A stretch of DNA of 64,000 nucleotides from Tsukamurella sp. M9C (GCF_020169415.1 NZ_JAIULG010000008.1:43175-107174); one strand, 5' to 3'. Shown: positions 38,700-47,280, counted from the first letter of the stretch. Notes: a model not told the origin generated them from the sequence alone. Made by a program: numbers and translations.

Positions 38700-39196
38700 G
38701 TCCGACCGCGAAGCTCCGGGCCGGCGCCGCGATGATCCTCGCGGCGATCGTCGTGCCGATCCTCCTCGTCCTCACTCTCACCCTGCCGCAGTTCCGGCTC
38801 GACGCGCAGACCGTCCCCCTCGACGGTGCGCCGCACGCCGCCTCGCTCCCGGCCGGCGCCGAGTACGCGGTCCTGGCGGCCACGCGGACCAAGGAGGGCG
38901 CACCGTCGTGCGTGCTGACCGGGCCCGACGGTGCGCCGATCCCGCTGCGCGAGGTCTCCGGGGGCGTCACGGTGGAGAACCGGATGGTGCTGCGCGTCTT
39001 CGACACGGGCACCGGTGCGGTCACGGCGGGCTGCCCGCCGACCCCCGGCTACACGGAGGTCGCGCTCGGCAAGCGCCCCGACATGACGCGCCTGCTCGGC
39101 GGGATCTTCGGCGCCTTCGGCTTCGCCCTGCTGGTCGGCGGGCCGGGCCTGGTGCTGCTCATCGGGGGCCTGCGGGGGCGTGCTCGCAACGCCTGA
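38696..39196 (+). CDS. Two-helix membrane protein with ectodomain, paralogue 2
   Basis: This 166-residue protein repeats the layout of the previous gene: helix at about 10-30, ectodomain with VPLDGAPHAASLP, cysteines in PSCVL and GCPP, LRVFDTGTG, then GGIFGAFGFALLVGG in the second helix. It lacks the Pro-rich tail. The overlap suggests the two subunits are made in equal amounts and may form a hetero-oligomer. Function unknown. Confidence 0.7.
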   Translation: MSPTAKLRAGAAMILAAIVVPILLVLTLTLPQFRLDAQTVPLDGAPHAASLPAGAEYAVLAATRTKEGAPSCVLTGPDGAPIPLREVSGGVTVENRMVLRVFDTGTGAVTAGCPPTPGYTEVALGKRPDMTRLLGGIFGAFGFALLVGGPGLVLLIGGLRGRARNA

Positions 39197-39200
39197 GATT

Positions 39201-39212
39201 TGGTTATGACCA
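39201..39212 (+). promoter_or_regulatory. DasR/NagR-like operator before nagB
   Basis: TGGTTATGACCA matches the TGGT-N4-ACCA frame of GntR/HutC regulators such as DasR (consensus TGGTCTAGACCA). It lies 51 bases upstream of nagB, a typical DasR target responsive to glucosamine 6-phosphate. Confidence 0.6.
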
Positions 39213-39262
39213 GTTTGGCTGAACTGCGGGTATCCCGCGGTCACGCCCCTTAGGATGGCCGC

Positions 39263-40042
39263 ATGGAAATCGTGATCCGTCCGACTCCCGCCGACGTCGC
39301 CGTCACCGCCGCCGACATCGTGGCCGAGCACGTGCGCCGCGGCCCCGCGGTGCTGGGGCTGGCCACCGGTTCCACGCCGCTCGCCACGTATCAGGAGCTC
39401 ATCCGACGCCACCGCGACGAGGGGCTGAGCTTCAAGGACTGCGTCTCCTTCAACCTCGACGAGTACGTCGGGCTGCCGAAGGGGCACCCCGAGAGCTACC
39501 GCGAGGTGATCCGCAAGGAGTTCACCTCGCACGTCGACATCCCCGACGCCAAGGTCGAGGGCCCGGACGGCACGGCCGCCGATATCGCCGCCGAGGCGAA
39601 GCGCTACGAGGACGCGATCAAGGCCGCGGGCGGCGTCGACGTGCAGCTGCTGGGCATCGGCACCGACGGGCACATCGGCTTCAACGAGCCGGTCTCGTCG
39701 CTGGCCTCGCGCACCCGGATCAAGACCCTCACCACGCAGACCCGCGAGGACAACGCGCGGTTCTTCGCCTCCATCGACGAGGTGCCGATCCACGTGCTCA
39801 CGCAGGGGCTCGGCACCATCTCCGAGGCGGAGCACCTGCTGCTGCTCGCCACGGGCGAGGGCAAGGCCGAGGCGATCGCCGCCACCGTCGAGGGGCCCGT
39901 CGCCGCGATCAACCCCGCGTCGGTGCTCCAGTTCCACCCGCACGTCACCGTCGTCATCGACGAGGCCGCCGCGTCGCGGCTGCGGCTGAAGGACTACTAC
40001 GTGCACGTGCTGGCCAACAAGCCGGCGAACCAGCCCTTCTAG
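39263..40042 (+). CDS. nagB: Glucosamine-6-phosphate deaminase
   Basis: This 259-residue enzyme converts glucosamine 6-phosphate to fructose 6-phosphate and ammonia in aminosugar use. The phosphate loop is [11 protein letters not shown], the catalytic Asp is in FNLDEYVGL, and the Asp/His/Glu group is in [13 protein letters not shown]. All expected residues are present. No nagA is nearby. The operator-like palindrome upstream suggests induction by aminosugars. Confidence 0.95.
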   Translation: MEIVIRPTPADVAVTAADIVAEHVRRGPAVLGLATGSTPLATYQELIRRHRDEGLSFKDCVSFNLDEYVGLPKGHPESYREVIRKEFTSHVDIPDAKVEGPDGTAADIAAEAKRYEDAIKAAGGVDVQLLGIGTDGHIGFNEPVSSLASRTRIKTLTTQTREDNARFFASIDEVPIHVLTQGLGTISEAEHLLLLATGEGKAEAIAATVEGPVAAINPASVLQFHPHVTVVIDEAAASRLRLKDYYVHVLANKPANQPF

Positions 40043-40046
40043 GAAC

Positions 40047-40706
40047 TCAGGACCCCTCGGGTCCGAACAGGCCCGCCATCAGCGCCGCGAGGGTCACGGC
40101 GAAGTCGTCGACGGTGGCGGGCTTCGCATCCAGTTCCGCGCTCGCGCGCAGGTTCGGCACGGTGTCCCGCGGCATCGTCCCGACGATCTCGTCCATGCGC
40201 TCGTGGGTGAGCGGCGTCCCCTCCGCGCGCTGCCGCAGGTGCGAGAGCACGCTGCCCAGGGTGAGGCTCCACAGCGCGCGGTAGGCGGCGAGCGCGGCCG
40301 CGCGGTCGCCCGTGAGCTCGTACGCCGCGCCCATCACGGCATCGGTGAGGAGGAGCGCGCCGCGGCCGATCCGCTGCGGCCGGATGAGCGCCTCCGGCAC
40401 CCAGGGGTGCGCCGTGAGCGACTCGAAGAGCGTCGTCATCGCCATCCGGATGCAGGCGTGCGGTTCGTCGGGGAAGGTGATCGCCGCGAAGGGCTCCGCG
40501 ATCGCGTCGAGCGCCAGGGCGAGCAGGTTCTCCTTGTCGTCCACATGGCGGTACAGAGCCATGGTGGTCACGCCCAGGTCGCCGGCGAGCGCCTTCATGG
40601 TGAGCCCGTCGACGCCGGCCTCGTCGAGCACGACGAGGGCCCGCTCGACGATCTTCTCCCGCGTGATGCTGGGCGGGCGGCCGCGGCGCGGCGTGATCTG
40701 GCGCAT
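40047..40706 (-). CDS. TetR family regulator (TetR_C type)
   Basis: This protein of about 219 residues has a basic start (MRQITPRRGRPPSITREKIV), the helix-turn-helix LTMKALAGDLGVTTMALYRHV, and a tetracycline-repressor-like C-terminal domain. ATG 40706 is chosen; an in-frame GTG at 40739 would overlap the divergent promoter. It diverges from an EmrB-like MFS exporter, the classic repressor-pump layout. Confidence 0.88.
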   Translation of the reverse strand: MRQITPRRGRPPSITREKIVERALVVLDEAGVDGLTMKALAGDLGVTTMALYRHVDDKENLLALALDAIAEPFAAITFPDEPHACIRMAMTTLFESLTAHPWVPEALIRPQRIGRGALLLTDAVMGAAYELTGDRAAALAAYRALWSLTLGSVLSHLRQRAEGTPLTHERMDEIVGTMPRDTVPNLRASAELDAKPATVDDFAVTLAALMAGLFGPEGS

Positions 40707-40729
40707 GCCCACATTCTGTCGGAGAGGCC

Positions 40730-40758
40730 TTGTGAACACCCAGTGCTGAGGCTACCCT
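40730..40758 (+). promoter_or_regulatory. Promoter of the EmrB-like MFS gene, probably leaderless
   Basis: TTGTGA (40730-40735), a 17-base spacer and TACCCT (40753-40758) place the transcript start within a base or two of ATG 40767. The mRNA would lack a leader, which is common in actinobacteria; no Shine-Dalgarno is present. The adjacent TetR probably binds here. Confidence 0.5.
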
Positions 40759-40766
40759 ATTAATTT

Positions 40767-42149
40767 ATGTTACTAGATACACAAAAGCCTCCGGTGCGGG
40801 CGGCGCTCCTCCTCGCCGCGCTCTCCCAGTTCCTCGTCGCCTTCGACGCCTCCGTCACCAACGTCGCGCTCCGGGCGATCCGGGACGACGTGCACTTCAC
40901 CCCACAGGGCCTGTCGTGGGTGGTCAACGCGTACGCGATCGTCTTCGGCGGGCTGCTCCTCCTGGCCGGCCGGCTCTCCGACCGGTTCGGCCCGCGGGCG
41001 CTGCTCCGGTTCGGCTTCGCGCTGTTCACCGTCGCCTCCTTGGCGGCCTACCTGTGTCACGAGCCCTGGCAGGTGATCGCGGTGCGGGTGCTGCAGGGCG
41101 TCGGCGCCGCCGCGATCGCGCCCGCCGCGATCACCTCCGTGGCGCTCACCTTCCGCGAGCCCGCGCAGCGCGCGAAGGGCTTCGCCGCCATCGCGATCGG
41201 CGCGTCGGTCGGCGGCGCCGTGGGTGTGGTGCTCTCCGGCGTCCTCACCGACGCCTTCGGCTGGCGCACCGTCATCGCCTGCGGCGCTGTGGTGTCCGCG
41301 CTCGGCCTCGCCCTCTCGTACGCCGCTCCCGGGCCGGTGGAGGGGGCGGACCGTCGGACGGACTGGGCCGGCGGCGTGCTCGCCACCGCGGGCCTGACGG
41401 TGCTCGCCTACGGCATCGTGGCGGCCACCGACAACGGCTGGGGCAGCGCGCGCACGCTGGGCTGGTTCGTCGTCGCCGCTGTGCTGCTCGCCGCCCTCGT
41501 GGCCGTCGAGCGCCGAACGACGGTGCCGCTGCTCGACTTCCGCGTGCTCGGCAGGCGCGACGTGCTGGTCCCGTGCCTGGTGTTCGCCTTCGTGGTCGCG
41601 GGCCAGTTCGGCGCCTTCTACTTCGTGTCGCTGTATCTGCAGATGGGCCTGGGCTATTCGGCGACGAAGACCGGACTGATGTTCCTGCCCTTCTCCTTCG
41701 GCATCGTGGTCGCGGTGCAGGTCGCGTCGCGCCTCGTGCCCCGGATCGGCGCCCGCAGGGTGGTGACGATCGGCACGGCGCTGGCGACCGTCGGCTTCCT
41801 GCTCTTCGCGCCGCTCCCCGCGGACGGCGGCTTCCTCACCGCCGTGCTCATCCCGTCGCTGGTCACCTCGGTCGGCATCGGCATGGTCTTCCTGCCGCTG
41901 CCGAACGTCGCGACCGCCGCGGTGGCGCCCGCGGCCGCGGGCATGGTCTCGGGTGCGCTCAACACCTTCCGTCAGGTGGGCGGTGCGCTCGGGCTCGCGA
42001 TCCTGGTCACCGTCTCCGCCGCCGTGAACGGCGACGGCGCCGTCCTCCCCGGCTACCGCTCCGCGCTGCTGGTGAGCGCGGGCCTCGTCGCGGCGGCCTT
42101 CGCCCTCGCGCTCCTCCTGCCCGCGAAGCAGGAATCCCCCGCTCGTTAG
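40767..42149 (+). CDS. MFS transporter, DHA2 (EmrB/QacA) family
   Basis: This 460-residue multidrug-type exporter has about 14 predicted helices. Typical motifs are VAFDASVTNVALRAI (motif D1-like), GRLSDRFGPRALL (motif A) and VGGAVGVVLSGVLTD (motif C). The divergent TetR is its likely repressor. The stop is 9 bases before the next transporter gene, suggesting one transcript. Confidence 0.9.
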   Translation: MLLDTQKPPVRAALLLAALSQFLVAFDASVTNVALRAIRDDVHFTPQGLSWVVNAYAIVFGGLLLLAGRLSDRFGPRALLRFGFALFTVASLAAYLCHEPWQVIAVRVLQGVGAAAIAPAAITSVALTFREPAQRAKGFAAIAIGASVGGAVGVVLSGVLTDAFGWRTVIACGAVVSALGLALSYAAPGPVEGADRRTDWAGGVLATAGLTVLAYGIVAATDNGWGSARTLGWFVVAAVLLAALVAVERRTTVPLLDFRVLGRRDVLVPCLVFAFVVAGQFGAFYFVSLYLQMGLGYSATKTGLMFLPFSFGIVVAVQVASRLVPRIGARRVVTIGTALATVGFLLFAPLPADGGFLTAVLIPSLVTSVGIGMVFLPLPNVATAAVAPAAAGMVSGALNTFRQVGGALGLAILVTVSAAVNGDGAVLPGYRSALLVSAGLVAAAFALALLLPAKQESPAR

Positions 42150-42158
42150 AATGGCGTA

Positions 42159-43289
42159 GTGAATACGCGGCAGCTCGGCTTCGGCGCCCTCGCCGGACTC
42201 GCGGCGGCGATGGGACTCGGGCGGTTCGTCTACACGCCGATCCTGCCGCTCATGCAGGAGCAGACCGGCATCTCGCCCGGCTCCACCGCGGTCGTCGCCA
42301 CGTTCAACTACCTCGGCTACTTCCTCGGCGCCCTGGCGCTGGCGGTCCAACCGCGGCTGGCTCGCAGCCGGGGACTGCTTCGGGCCTCGCTGCTCGCGCT
42401 GGTCGCCAGCGAGGTGGCGATGGTGCTGGCCGTGAGCGTGCCGCTGTGGTCCGGCGTGCGGCTGATCGCCGGGCTCGCCAGCGCCGTCGTCTTCGTCTAC
42501 TGCGCCGGCGCGGTGGCCGGGACCGCCGCGGCGGGCGTCGCCTTCTGCGGCGTCGGTGTCGGGATCGCCGCGTCGGGCGTGCTGGTCGTCGCGCTGGGGG
42601 AGGTCGTCGGCTGGCAGGTCCTGTGGTGGGTGGCCGCGGTGGCGACCGCGCTGTTCGGGCTGTTCGCGTGGGGGCTCCCGCCGGGCGCGTCCGGCCCCGT
42701 CGCACGGCCCGACGGTGCCCCCGCGCCCCGGCCCGGTGTGGCCGGGTGGGCGCTCGGGATCAGCTACTTCCTCGAGGGGCTCGGCTACATCGTGCTCGGC
42801 ACCTTCCTCGTCGCCGCCGTGGCCGTCGGCGGGCGGCCCTGGGAGGGGCCCGCGGCGTGGGTAATCGTCGGTCTCGCGGCCGCCGTCTCGCCGCTGATCT
42901 GGGCGCGGCTGCGGCGGTACCGTTCCGCGGAATCGCTGCTGGTGATCGCGCTGCTGCTGCAGGTGGTCTCCGCGGTGCTGCCCGCCCTGGTCCACGGTCC
43001 CGCGGCGGCCGCCGTCTCGGCGGTCCTGTTCGGCGGCACCTTCATCGGGGCAGTGCAACTGTCGATGGAGGCGGGCGCGCGGATCGGCATTCCCCGGTCG
43101 GCCGCCGTGCTCACCGCGGGGTACGGCATCGGCCAGATCGTGGGCCCGCTCGTCGTCGCGCCGATGCTCGGCGACGGCTACGACGCGGCGTTCCTCACCG
43201 CCGGTGGCGTGCTCGTCGCCTCCGCGGCGCTGGCCGCCTTCGCCCGCTGGACGGCGCCGGATCGGGCCGCCACTCCGGGCATCCGCTGA
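42159..43289 (+). CDS. YbfB/YjiJ family MFS transporter
   Basis: This 376-residue protein has about 12 hydrophobic helices. The start FGALAGLAAAMGLGRFVYTP and GYGIGQIVGPLVVAPM near the end are diagnostic for the YbfB/YjiJ family, whose substrates are unknown. It begins at GTG 42159 close behind the EmrB-like gene and is probably under the same TetR control. Confidence 0.88.
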   Translation: MNTRQLGFGALAGLAAAMGLGRFVYTPILPLMQEQTGISPGSTAVVATFNYLGYFLGALALAVQPRLARSRGLLRASLLALVASEVAMVLAVSVPLWSGVRLIAGLASAVVFVYCAGAVAGTAAAGVAFCGVGVGIAASGVLVVALGEVVGWQVLWWVAAVATALFGLFAWGLPPGASGPVARPDGAPAPRPGVAGWALGISYFLEGLGYIVLGTFLVAAVAVGGRPWEGPAAWVIVGLAAAVSPLIWARLRRYRSAESLLVIALLLQVVSAVLPALVHGPAAAAVSAVLFGGTFIGAVQLSMEAGARIGIPRSAAVLTAGYGIGQIVGPLVVAPMLGDGYDAAFLTAGGVLVASAALAAFARWTAPDRAATPGIR

Positions 43290-43298
43290 CCTGTGCCG

Positions 43299-43343
43299 CC
43301 CAGCGGCGCACCCCTGTGATTCCGCGGAGGTCGCGCCGCTGGG
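43299..43343 (+). terminator. Hairpin after the transporter operon
   Basis: A perfect 11-bp stem CCCAGCGGCGC/GCGCCGCTGGG with a 23-base loop starts 10 bases past the stop. Confidence 0.45.
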
Positions 43344-43416
43344 GAACACATCTCAGCGGGTACGCCGAGTACCTCCTCCGCGCGCGTGAGGTCCGACGGC
43401 ACCGGGATGCCCCGCG

Positions 43417-43827
43417 TCAGGCCGGCACGAATCCGAGCGAGGCGGGCCTGTTCTTGGCCGGAGGCGCGGCGTAGTAGACGTCCACTGTCTGGCCGGGGAG
43501 CACGCGCACGGGCAGGTACTGCCAGGTGAAGGTGACCGTGTCCGTGTTGCATGCGACGCGCAGCAATCGATCGCCCGCCTCCACCGTCAGCGTGTTCGTT
43601 CTCCACATCGTCGCCAGCGGCCACTGCTCGACCAGCCCGTCCACGGTGGCCCAGACGTCGGGACCGTTGCCGCCCAGGTCGATGAGATCCGTCGGGTCGC
43701 GGGTCCAGAGGAAGTCGGCGATGCGGTTCACGAGGTCGAACCGCTGCCAGAACCCGCGTCGGCCCCGCCGGCAGTGGAGCCGGATCCGGCCCGTCGGGCC
43801 CCCGGCCTTCGTCGGATGGGGATGCAT
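43417..43827 (-). CDS. Hypothetical protein
   Basis: This 136-residue protein has a basic N-terminus (GRIRLHCRRGRRGFWQRFDL) and a beta-rich second half (VTFTWQYLPVRVLPGQTVDV, then YYAAPPAKNRP). AGGAG is well placed before the ATG, which supports a real gene. The strand pattern and VLPGQTVDVYY look like a small sandwich domain that could bind a surface or ligand. Family not recognised. Confidence 0.65.
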   Translation of the reverse strand: MHPHPTKAGGPTGRIRLHCRRGRRGFWQRFDLVNRIADFLWTRDPTDLIDLGGNGPDVWATVDGLVEQWPLATMWRTNTLTVEAGDRLLRVACNTDTVTFTWQYLPVRVLPGQTVDVYYAAPPAKNRPASLGFVPA

Positions 43828-43901
43828 CGATTCTCCTGGAGGTCAGCACGGATCTTCTTGCCGAACTCCACGATTCCCGCGACCCCTCGGTGTCGCCTTG
43901 C

Positions 43902-43944
43902 CCGGCGGTTGGCCCGCACTGCGGCGGCGCGGGCCGACCGCCGG
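43902..43944 (-). terminator. Strong hairpin after the aldo/keto reductase
   Basis: A 16-bp stem (43902-43917 with 43929-43944, one G-T pair) and an 11-base loop lie directly past the stop of the leftward aldo/keto reductase gene. Confidence 0.65.
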
Positions 43945-43948
43945 AGTA

Positions 43949-44947
43949 TCAGCGCTGCTGCAGCGTGCGCTGCGGGAGGCGGCTGCCCACGGCCGACAGA
44001 GCGGTCAGCTCGGCGAGCTGGTCCGCGGTGAGCGCGACGGCGGCGGCGCCGAGGTTGTCGCCGAGGTGCTTGCGCCGCGTAGTTCCCGGGATCGGCACGA
44101 CGTCCTCGCCCTGCGCCAGCACCCACGCGAGCGCGACCTGCGCGGCGGTCACCGGCGCACCGTCGGCCCCGGCACCGGAGGCGGTGAGGTCGGCGGCGAT
44201 GGCGTCGATCCGGTCCACGAGCCGTAGGTTCGCCTCGAGGTTCTCGCCCTGCCAGCGCGGGATCGACTGGCGGAAGTCGTCGCCGCCCAGCGCCGCGGCG
44301 ACGGCTTTGCGGTCGGCCGTGAGTAGGCCCCGCCCGAGCGGGCTGAAGGGCACCAGGCCGGCGCCCACCTCGCGGGCGGCCTGCAGCGGACCGTCCTCGA
44401 CGTCGCGGGTGAAGATCGAGTACTCCGACTGCAGCGCGGCGATCGGGTGCACGGAGGCGGCCTTGCGGATGTCCTCGGCGGTCGCCTCGGACAGCCCCAG
44501 CGCGCGGACCTTGCCCGCCGCCACCTGCTCGGCCATCGCGCCCACGGTCTCCTCGACGGGCACCTGCGGATCGACGCGGTGCAGGTAGTAGAGGTCGATC
44601 ACGTCGACGCCGAGGCGGCGCAGCGAGCCGTCGACGCACCCGGCCACCCGCTCCGGGCGGCCGTCGAGGCCGATCGGCCTTGCGTTCTCGTCGTTGACGA
44701 AGCCGAACTTGGTGGCGAGCACGATCTCGTCGCGGTGCGCCTGAACGAAGGGGGCGAGGAACTCCTCGTTGGCGCCGTTGCCGTACATGTCGGCCGTGTC
44801 GTAGAGCGTCACGCCGGCGGCGAGCGCGGCCTCGAGGGTGGCGCGAGCCTCGTCGGGATCGGCCGATCCGTAGGCGTGGCTCATGCCCATGCAGCCGAGG
44901 CCGAGGGCGGAGACGCGCAGGTCGCCGAGGGTGCGAGTGGGGAGCAT
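43949..44947 (-). CDS. Aldo/keto reductase
   Basis: This 332-residue TIM-barrel NADPH oxidoreductase has the catalytic set Asp/Tyr in DTADMYG, Lys in LATKFGF and His in YYLHRVD. The cofactor-binding end includes PIPGTTRRKHLGDN. It resembles the AKR13-type family, including actinobacterial stress reductases. It follows the merR gene after one base and probably shares its promoter, so it is the likely target of that regulator. Confidence 0.92.
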   Translation of the reverse strand: MLPTRTLGDLRVSALGLGCMGMSHAYGSADPDEARATLEAALAAGVTLYDTADMYGNGANEEFLAPFVQAHRDEIVLATKFGFVNDENARPIGLDGRPERVAGCVDGSLRRLGVDVIDLYYLHRVDPQVPVEETVGAMAEQVAAGKVRALGLSEATAEDIRKAASVHPIAALQSEYSIFTRDVEDGPLQAAREVGAGLVPFSPLGRGLLTADRKAVAAALGGDDFRQSIPRWQGENLEANLRLVDRIDAIAADLTASGAGADGAPVTAAQVALAWVLAQGEDVVPIPGTTRRKHLGDNLGAAAVALTADQLAELTALSAVGSRLPQRTLQQR

Positions 44948-44948
44948 G

Positions 44949-45482
44949 TCAGTCCTTCAGGTCGAGTTCGTGGGCTGCGACGGTGCCGGCCGCCGCGGTG
45001 TCGGGAGTGGTGGCCGGTGCGCCGGCGACGCAGTCGCCGAGCCCGCCGCCGTAGGTGGCGATCTTGTAGTCGATGACCGCGAGCGAGTACTGCAGCTCCT
45101 CGATCTGCGCGGCCGTGCGGGCACGGTGCGCCGTGAGGAGTGCGAGGCGGGCGGGGATCGTGGCGTCGCCGCCGTCCACGAGGTGGACGTACTCCGTGAT
45201 GTCGGCGATCGGCATGCCGGACAGGCGGAGCCGGGTCAGGAAGATGACCCGCGCGATCGCCTGCGGCCCGTAGCGACGGTGCCCGGCGCCGTCCCGGTCG
45301 ACCGTGACCAGGCCGACCCGCTCGTAGTAGCGCAGCGTGTGGCCCGAGACGCCCACCAGCTCCGCCATCTCGGCGACGGTGAGCGGCCCCTCCTGGGCCG
45401 GCCCGGCGAGGATCTCCGCCGCGCTCGGCAGCGGCCCGCGCGAGCGGACGATGGATGCGAGTTCTTCCGTGTGTGCGACCAC
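44949..45482 (-). CDS. MerR family transcriptional regulator
   Basis: This 177-residue protein carries an N-terminal extension of about 32 residues, then the MerR winged helix (LTVAEMAELVGVSGHTLRYY ERVG, near 34-57) and a dimerisation coiled coil. A lone cysteine lies in GGLGDCVAGAP; the four-cysteine SoxR cluster is absent. GTG 45482 directly follows a textbook MerR promoter. It likely senses a stress signal and activates itself and the aldo/keto reductase. Confidence 0.88.
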   Translation of the reverse strand: MVAHTEELASIVRSRGPLPSAAEILAGPAQEGPLTVAEMAELVGVSGHTLRYYERVGLVTVDRDGAGHRRYGPQAIARVIFLTRLRLSGMPIADITEYVHLVDGGDATIPARLALLTAHRARTAAQIEELQYSLAVIDYKIATYGGGLGDCVAGAPATTPDTAAAGTVAAHELDLKD

Positions 45483-45489
45483 GTGAGCA

Positions 45490-45520
45490 ACGCTAAGCCT
45501 TCGAGCGCACTCGAAGTCAA
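45490..45520 (-). promoter_or_regulatory. MerR-type promoter with operator in a 19-bp spacer
   Basis: On the reverse strand TTGACT (45520-45515) and TAGCGT (45495-45490) are separated by 19 bases, the over-long spacing typical of MerR-activated promoters. A perfect 7-base-arm palindrome CTTCGAGCGCACTCGAAG (45499-45516) fills the spacer. Confidence 0.75.
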
Positions 45521-45557
45521 CACCGTTTCGCAGGCGCCCGGATCCGTCGGTGCTGTG

Positions 45558-46142
45558 TCAGTCGCGCTCAGGTGTCCAGGGCCGGACGAAGCCCAGGTCG
45601 CCCATGCCCTCGGCCGCGGCGATGAGTGGGTATCCGGTGGCGCCGTCGATCTCCTCGCGGAGGATGTCGGCGTGGCCGGAGTGGCGGGCCACCTCCTCGA
45701 TGACGTGGAGCAGGATCCAGCGCACCGTCCACCCCTCGAAGCCGTCGGGGAACCACGGCGCCGGGCGCGCGGGAGCGACGGCGTCGAGATTCGCGGTGTC
45801 TGCGACGGCGAGGACGCGTGCGGTGGCGGCGTCGTGGGCGGCGAGCAGGGTCGCGAGCGTCTCGCCCTCCCCGAGCCGGAAGTCATCGCCCTCGGCCATG
45901 GCGTCCAGCCGGGGATCGGAGAACAGCTCCGGCGCGGCCTCGGCGCGCGCGGACCAGGCGTTGACCGTGAGTGTGACGTGCTTGAGCAGCCCGCCTACGG
46001 TGAGCGTGCTGCGGGCGGGCGAGAGCCGGATCTGCGCCTCCGTGAGACCGAACGCGGTGTGCCGCAGACCGTCGAGCTGCTGCGTGAGGAAGCCACGGAG
46101 CCCGGCTCGCTCGGAATCGGCCGGGGGTGCCATGAAGGGCAT
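45558..46142 (-). CDS. DinB superfamily protein (DUF664-like)
   Basis: This 194-residue four-helix-bundle protein has histidines placed as in metal-dependent DinB/mycothiol-S-transferase-like proteins: GGLLKHVTLT, and HVIEEVARHSGHADILREE. Many actinobacterial members are thought to use mycothiol or act on unknown small molecules. ATG 46142 has AGGAG upstream. A small acidic reading frame precedes it on the same strand. Confidence 0.85.
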   Translation of the reverse strand: MPFMAPPADSERAGLRGFLTQQLDGLRHTAFGLTEAQIRLSPARSTLTVGGLLKHVTLTVNAWSARAEAAPELFSDPRLDAMAEGDDFRLGEGETLATLLAAHDAATARVLAVADTANLDAVAPARPAPWFPDGFEGWTVRWILLHVIEEVARHSGHADILREEIDGATGYPLIAAAEGMGDLGFVRPWTPERD

Positions 46143-46345
46143 GAAGAACTCCTGACGGGATCGAGGGGGACGTCCCCAGTCAAGCGCGGACCACTGACAT
46201 CCGCCTCGATCGCGTCCTGCTGTTCGTATTCGGCGGCGAGCGCATCGGCGATCGCATCGGCGAGCGCACGGGCGGCGATCTCCTCCTGGGCGACCTCCAG
46301 CCACACGCAGTGTTCGAACGGCTCGTACTCGTCGTCGCTGTACAT
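46143..46345 (-). CDS. Possible small acidic protein upstream of the DinB gene
   Basis: An ATG at 46345, preceded by GGAGGTGCC, opens a frame whose first 67 codons give an acidic helix-like protein (MYSDDEYEPFEHCVWLEVAQ; ARALADAIADALAAEYEQQD). The frame runs on into the DinB gene to 45995, but that part is Ser/Arg-rich and looks like a shadow. Either the true protein overlaps DinB by about 150 bases or a frameshift cuts it. The interval given is only the convincing part. Confidence 0.35.
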
Positions 46346-46446
46346 CCGGCACCTCCGTGGAAGGATGCCCCCAGTCTAGCGCCGAAAATCGATCACCAGA
46401 TCACGAATCGATAACGATATCGAACGCGAATCGAACGAACGGCGCG

Positions 46447-47244
46447 CTACGACCGGGCTGTCCAGCGCCCATCCTGGCGCGCGATGGTGATCGGGTGGTC
46501 GAAGGCGTGGCTGATCGCGTCGGTGGTCAGCACGTCGTCGACGGCGCCCGCCGCGGTGATCCGGCCGTCGCGGATCAGAACCGCGTGCGTGGTGGTCACG
46601 GGGATCTCCTCCAGGTGGTGGGTCACCAGGATCGACGCGAGCTCGGGGTGGGCGCGCCGCGCACCGTCGACCGTGGTCAGGAGGCGCTCGCGGGCGGCGA
46701 GGTCGAGCCCCGTCGCCGGCTCGTCCAGCAGGAGGAGATCGGGCTCGCCCATGAGCGCGCGCGCGATCAGCGCCCGCCCCCGCTCGCCCTGGGAGAGGGT
46801 GGGCCAGCGCGATTCCACGTGCCGCGCCATCCCGAGCGTCTCGACGAGCTCCTCCGCGCGGGTGCGCTGCGCGTCGGTCGGCGCCCAGCGCGGCGGGAAC
46901 TCGGGCGTGTTCGTCACGCCGGTGATCACGACGTCGCGCACCGTCAGCGGCTGGTCCAGGCGGTGGCGCGGGTTGACGTGCCCGATGTGCGTGCGCAGCT
47001 CGCGCATGTCCACCCGCCCGAGGCGCTTGCCGAGCACGTCGACGGTGCCGCGGGTCGGGTGGGTGACCGCGCCGCACAGGCCGAGCAGCGTCGACTTCCC
47101 GGCGCCGTTCGCGCCCAGCAGGACCCAGTGCTCGCCCCGGCGTACGGTGAGGGAGACGTCGTCGAGGAGGTTGCGACCGGTGCGGACCAGGTCCACGTGG
47201 TCGATGCTCAGCACGTGCGGATCGTTCGTCGCGGTATCAGTCAC
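46447..47244 (-). CDS. ABC transporter ATP-binding protein, stand-alone
   Basis: This 265-residue ATPase has Walker A GANGAGKS, a signature TLSQGERGRALIARAL (SQGER in place of SGGQ), Walker B LLLLDEPATGLD and H-loop THHLEEIP. It resembles the YlmA/ModF-like group of iron/molybdate ATPases. No permease or binding protein is adjacent. GTG 47244 has GGAGAGG upstream; longer frames are spurious. It diverges from the methyltransferase gene. Confidence 0.88.
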   Translation of the reverse strand: MTDTATNDPHVLSIDHVDLVRTGRNLLDDVSLTVRRGEHWVLLGANGAGKSTLLGLCGAVTHPTRGTVDVLGKRLGRVDMRELRTHIGHVNPRHRLDQPLTVRDVVITGVTNTPEFPPRWAPTDAQRTRAEELVETLGMARHVESRWPTLSQGERGRALIARALMGEPDLLLLDEPATGLDLAARERLLTTVDGARRAHPELASILVTHHLEEIPVTTTHAVLIRDGRITAAGAVDDVLTTDAISHAFDHPITIARQDGRWTARS

Positions 47245-47260
47245 AGTCCACCTCTCCACT

Positions 47261-47272
47261 CCAATTGATTGG
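47261..47272. promoter_or_regulatory. Palindrome between divergent ABC and methyltransferase genes
   Basis: CCAATTGATTGG has 5-base arms and an AT-rich core in a 36-base divergent gap. It could be an operator or part of overlapping promoters. Confidence 0.3.
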
Positions 47273-47280
47273 ATGATTGT

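Noticed and set aside
40916..43474. 852-codon frame overlapping two MFS genes
   Set aside because: It lacks membrane helices or any motif, is Arg/Ala-rich, and lies out of frame with two clear transporters.
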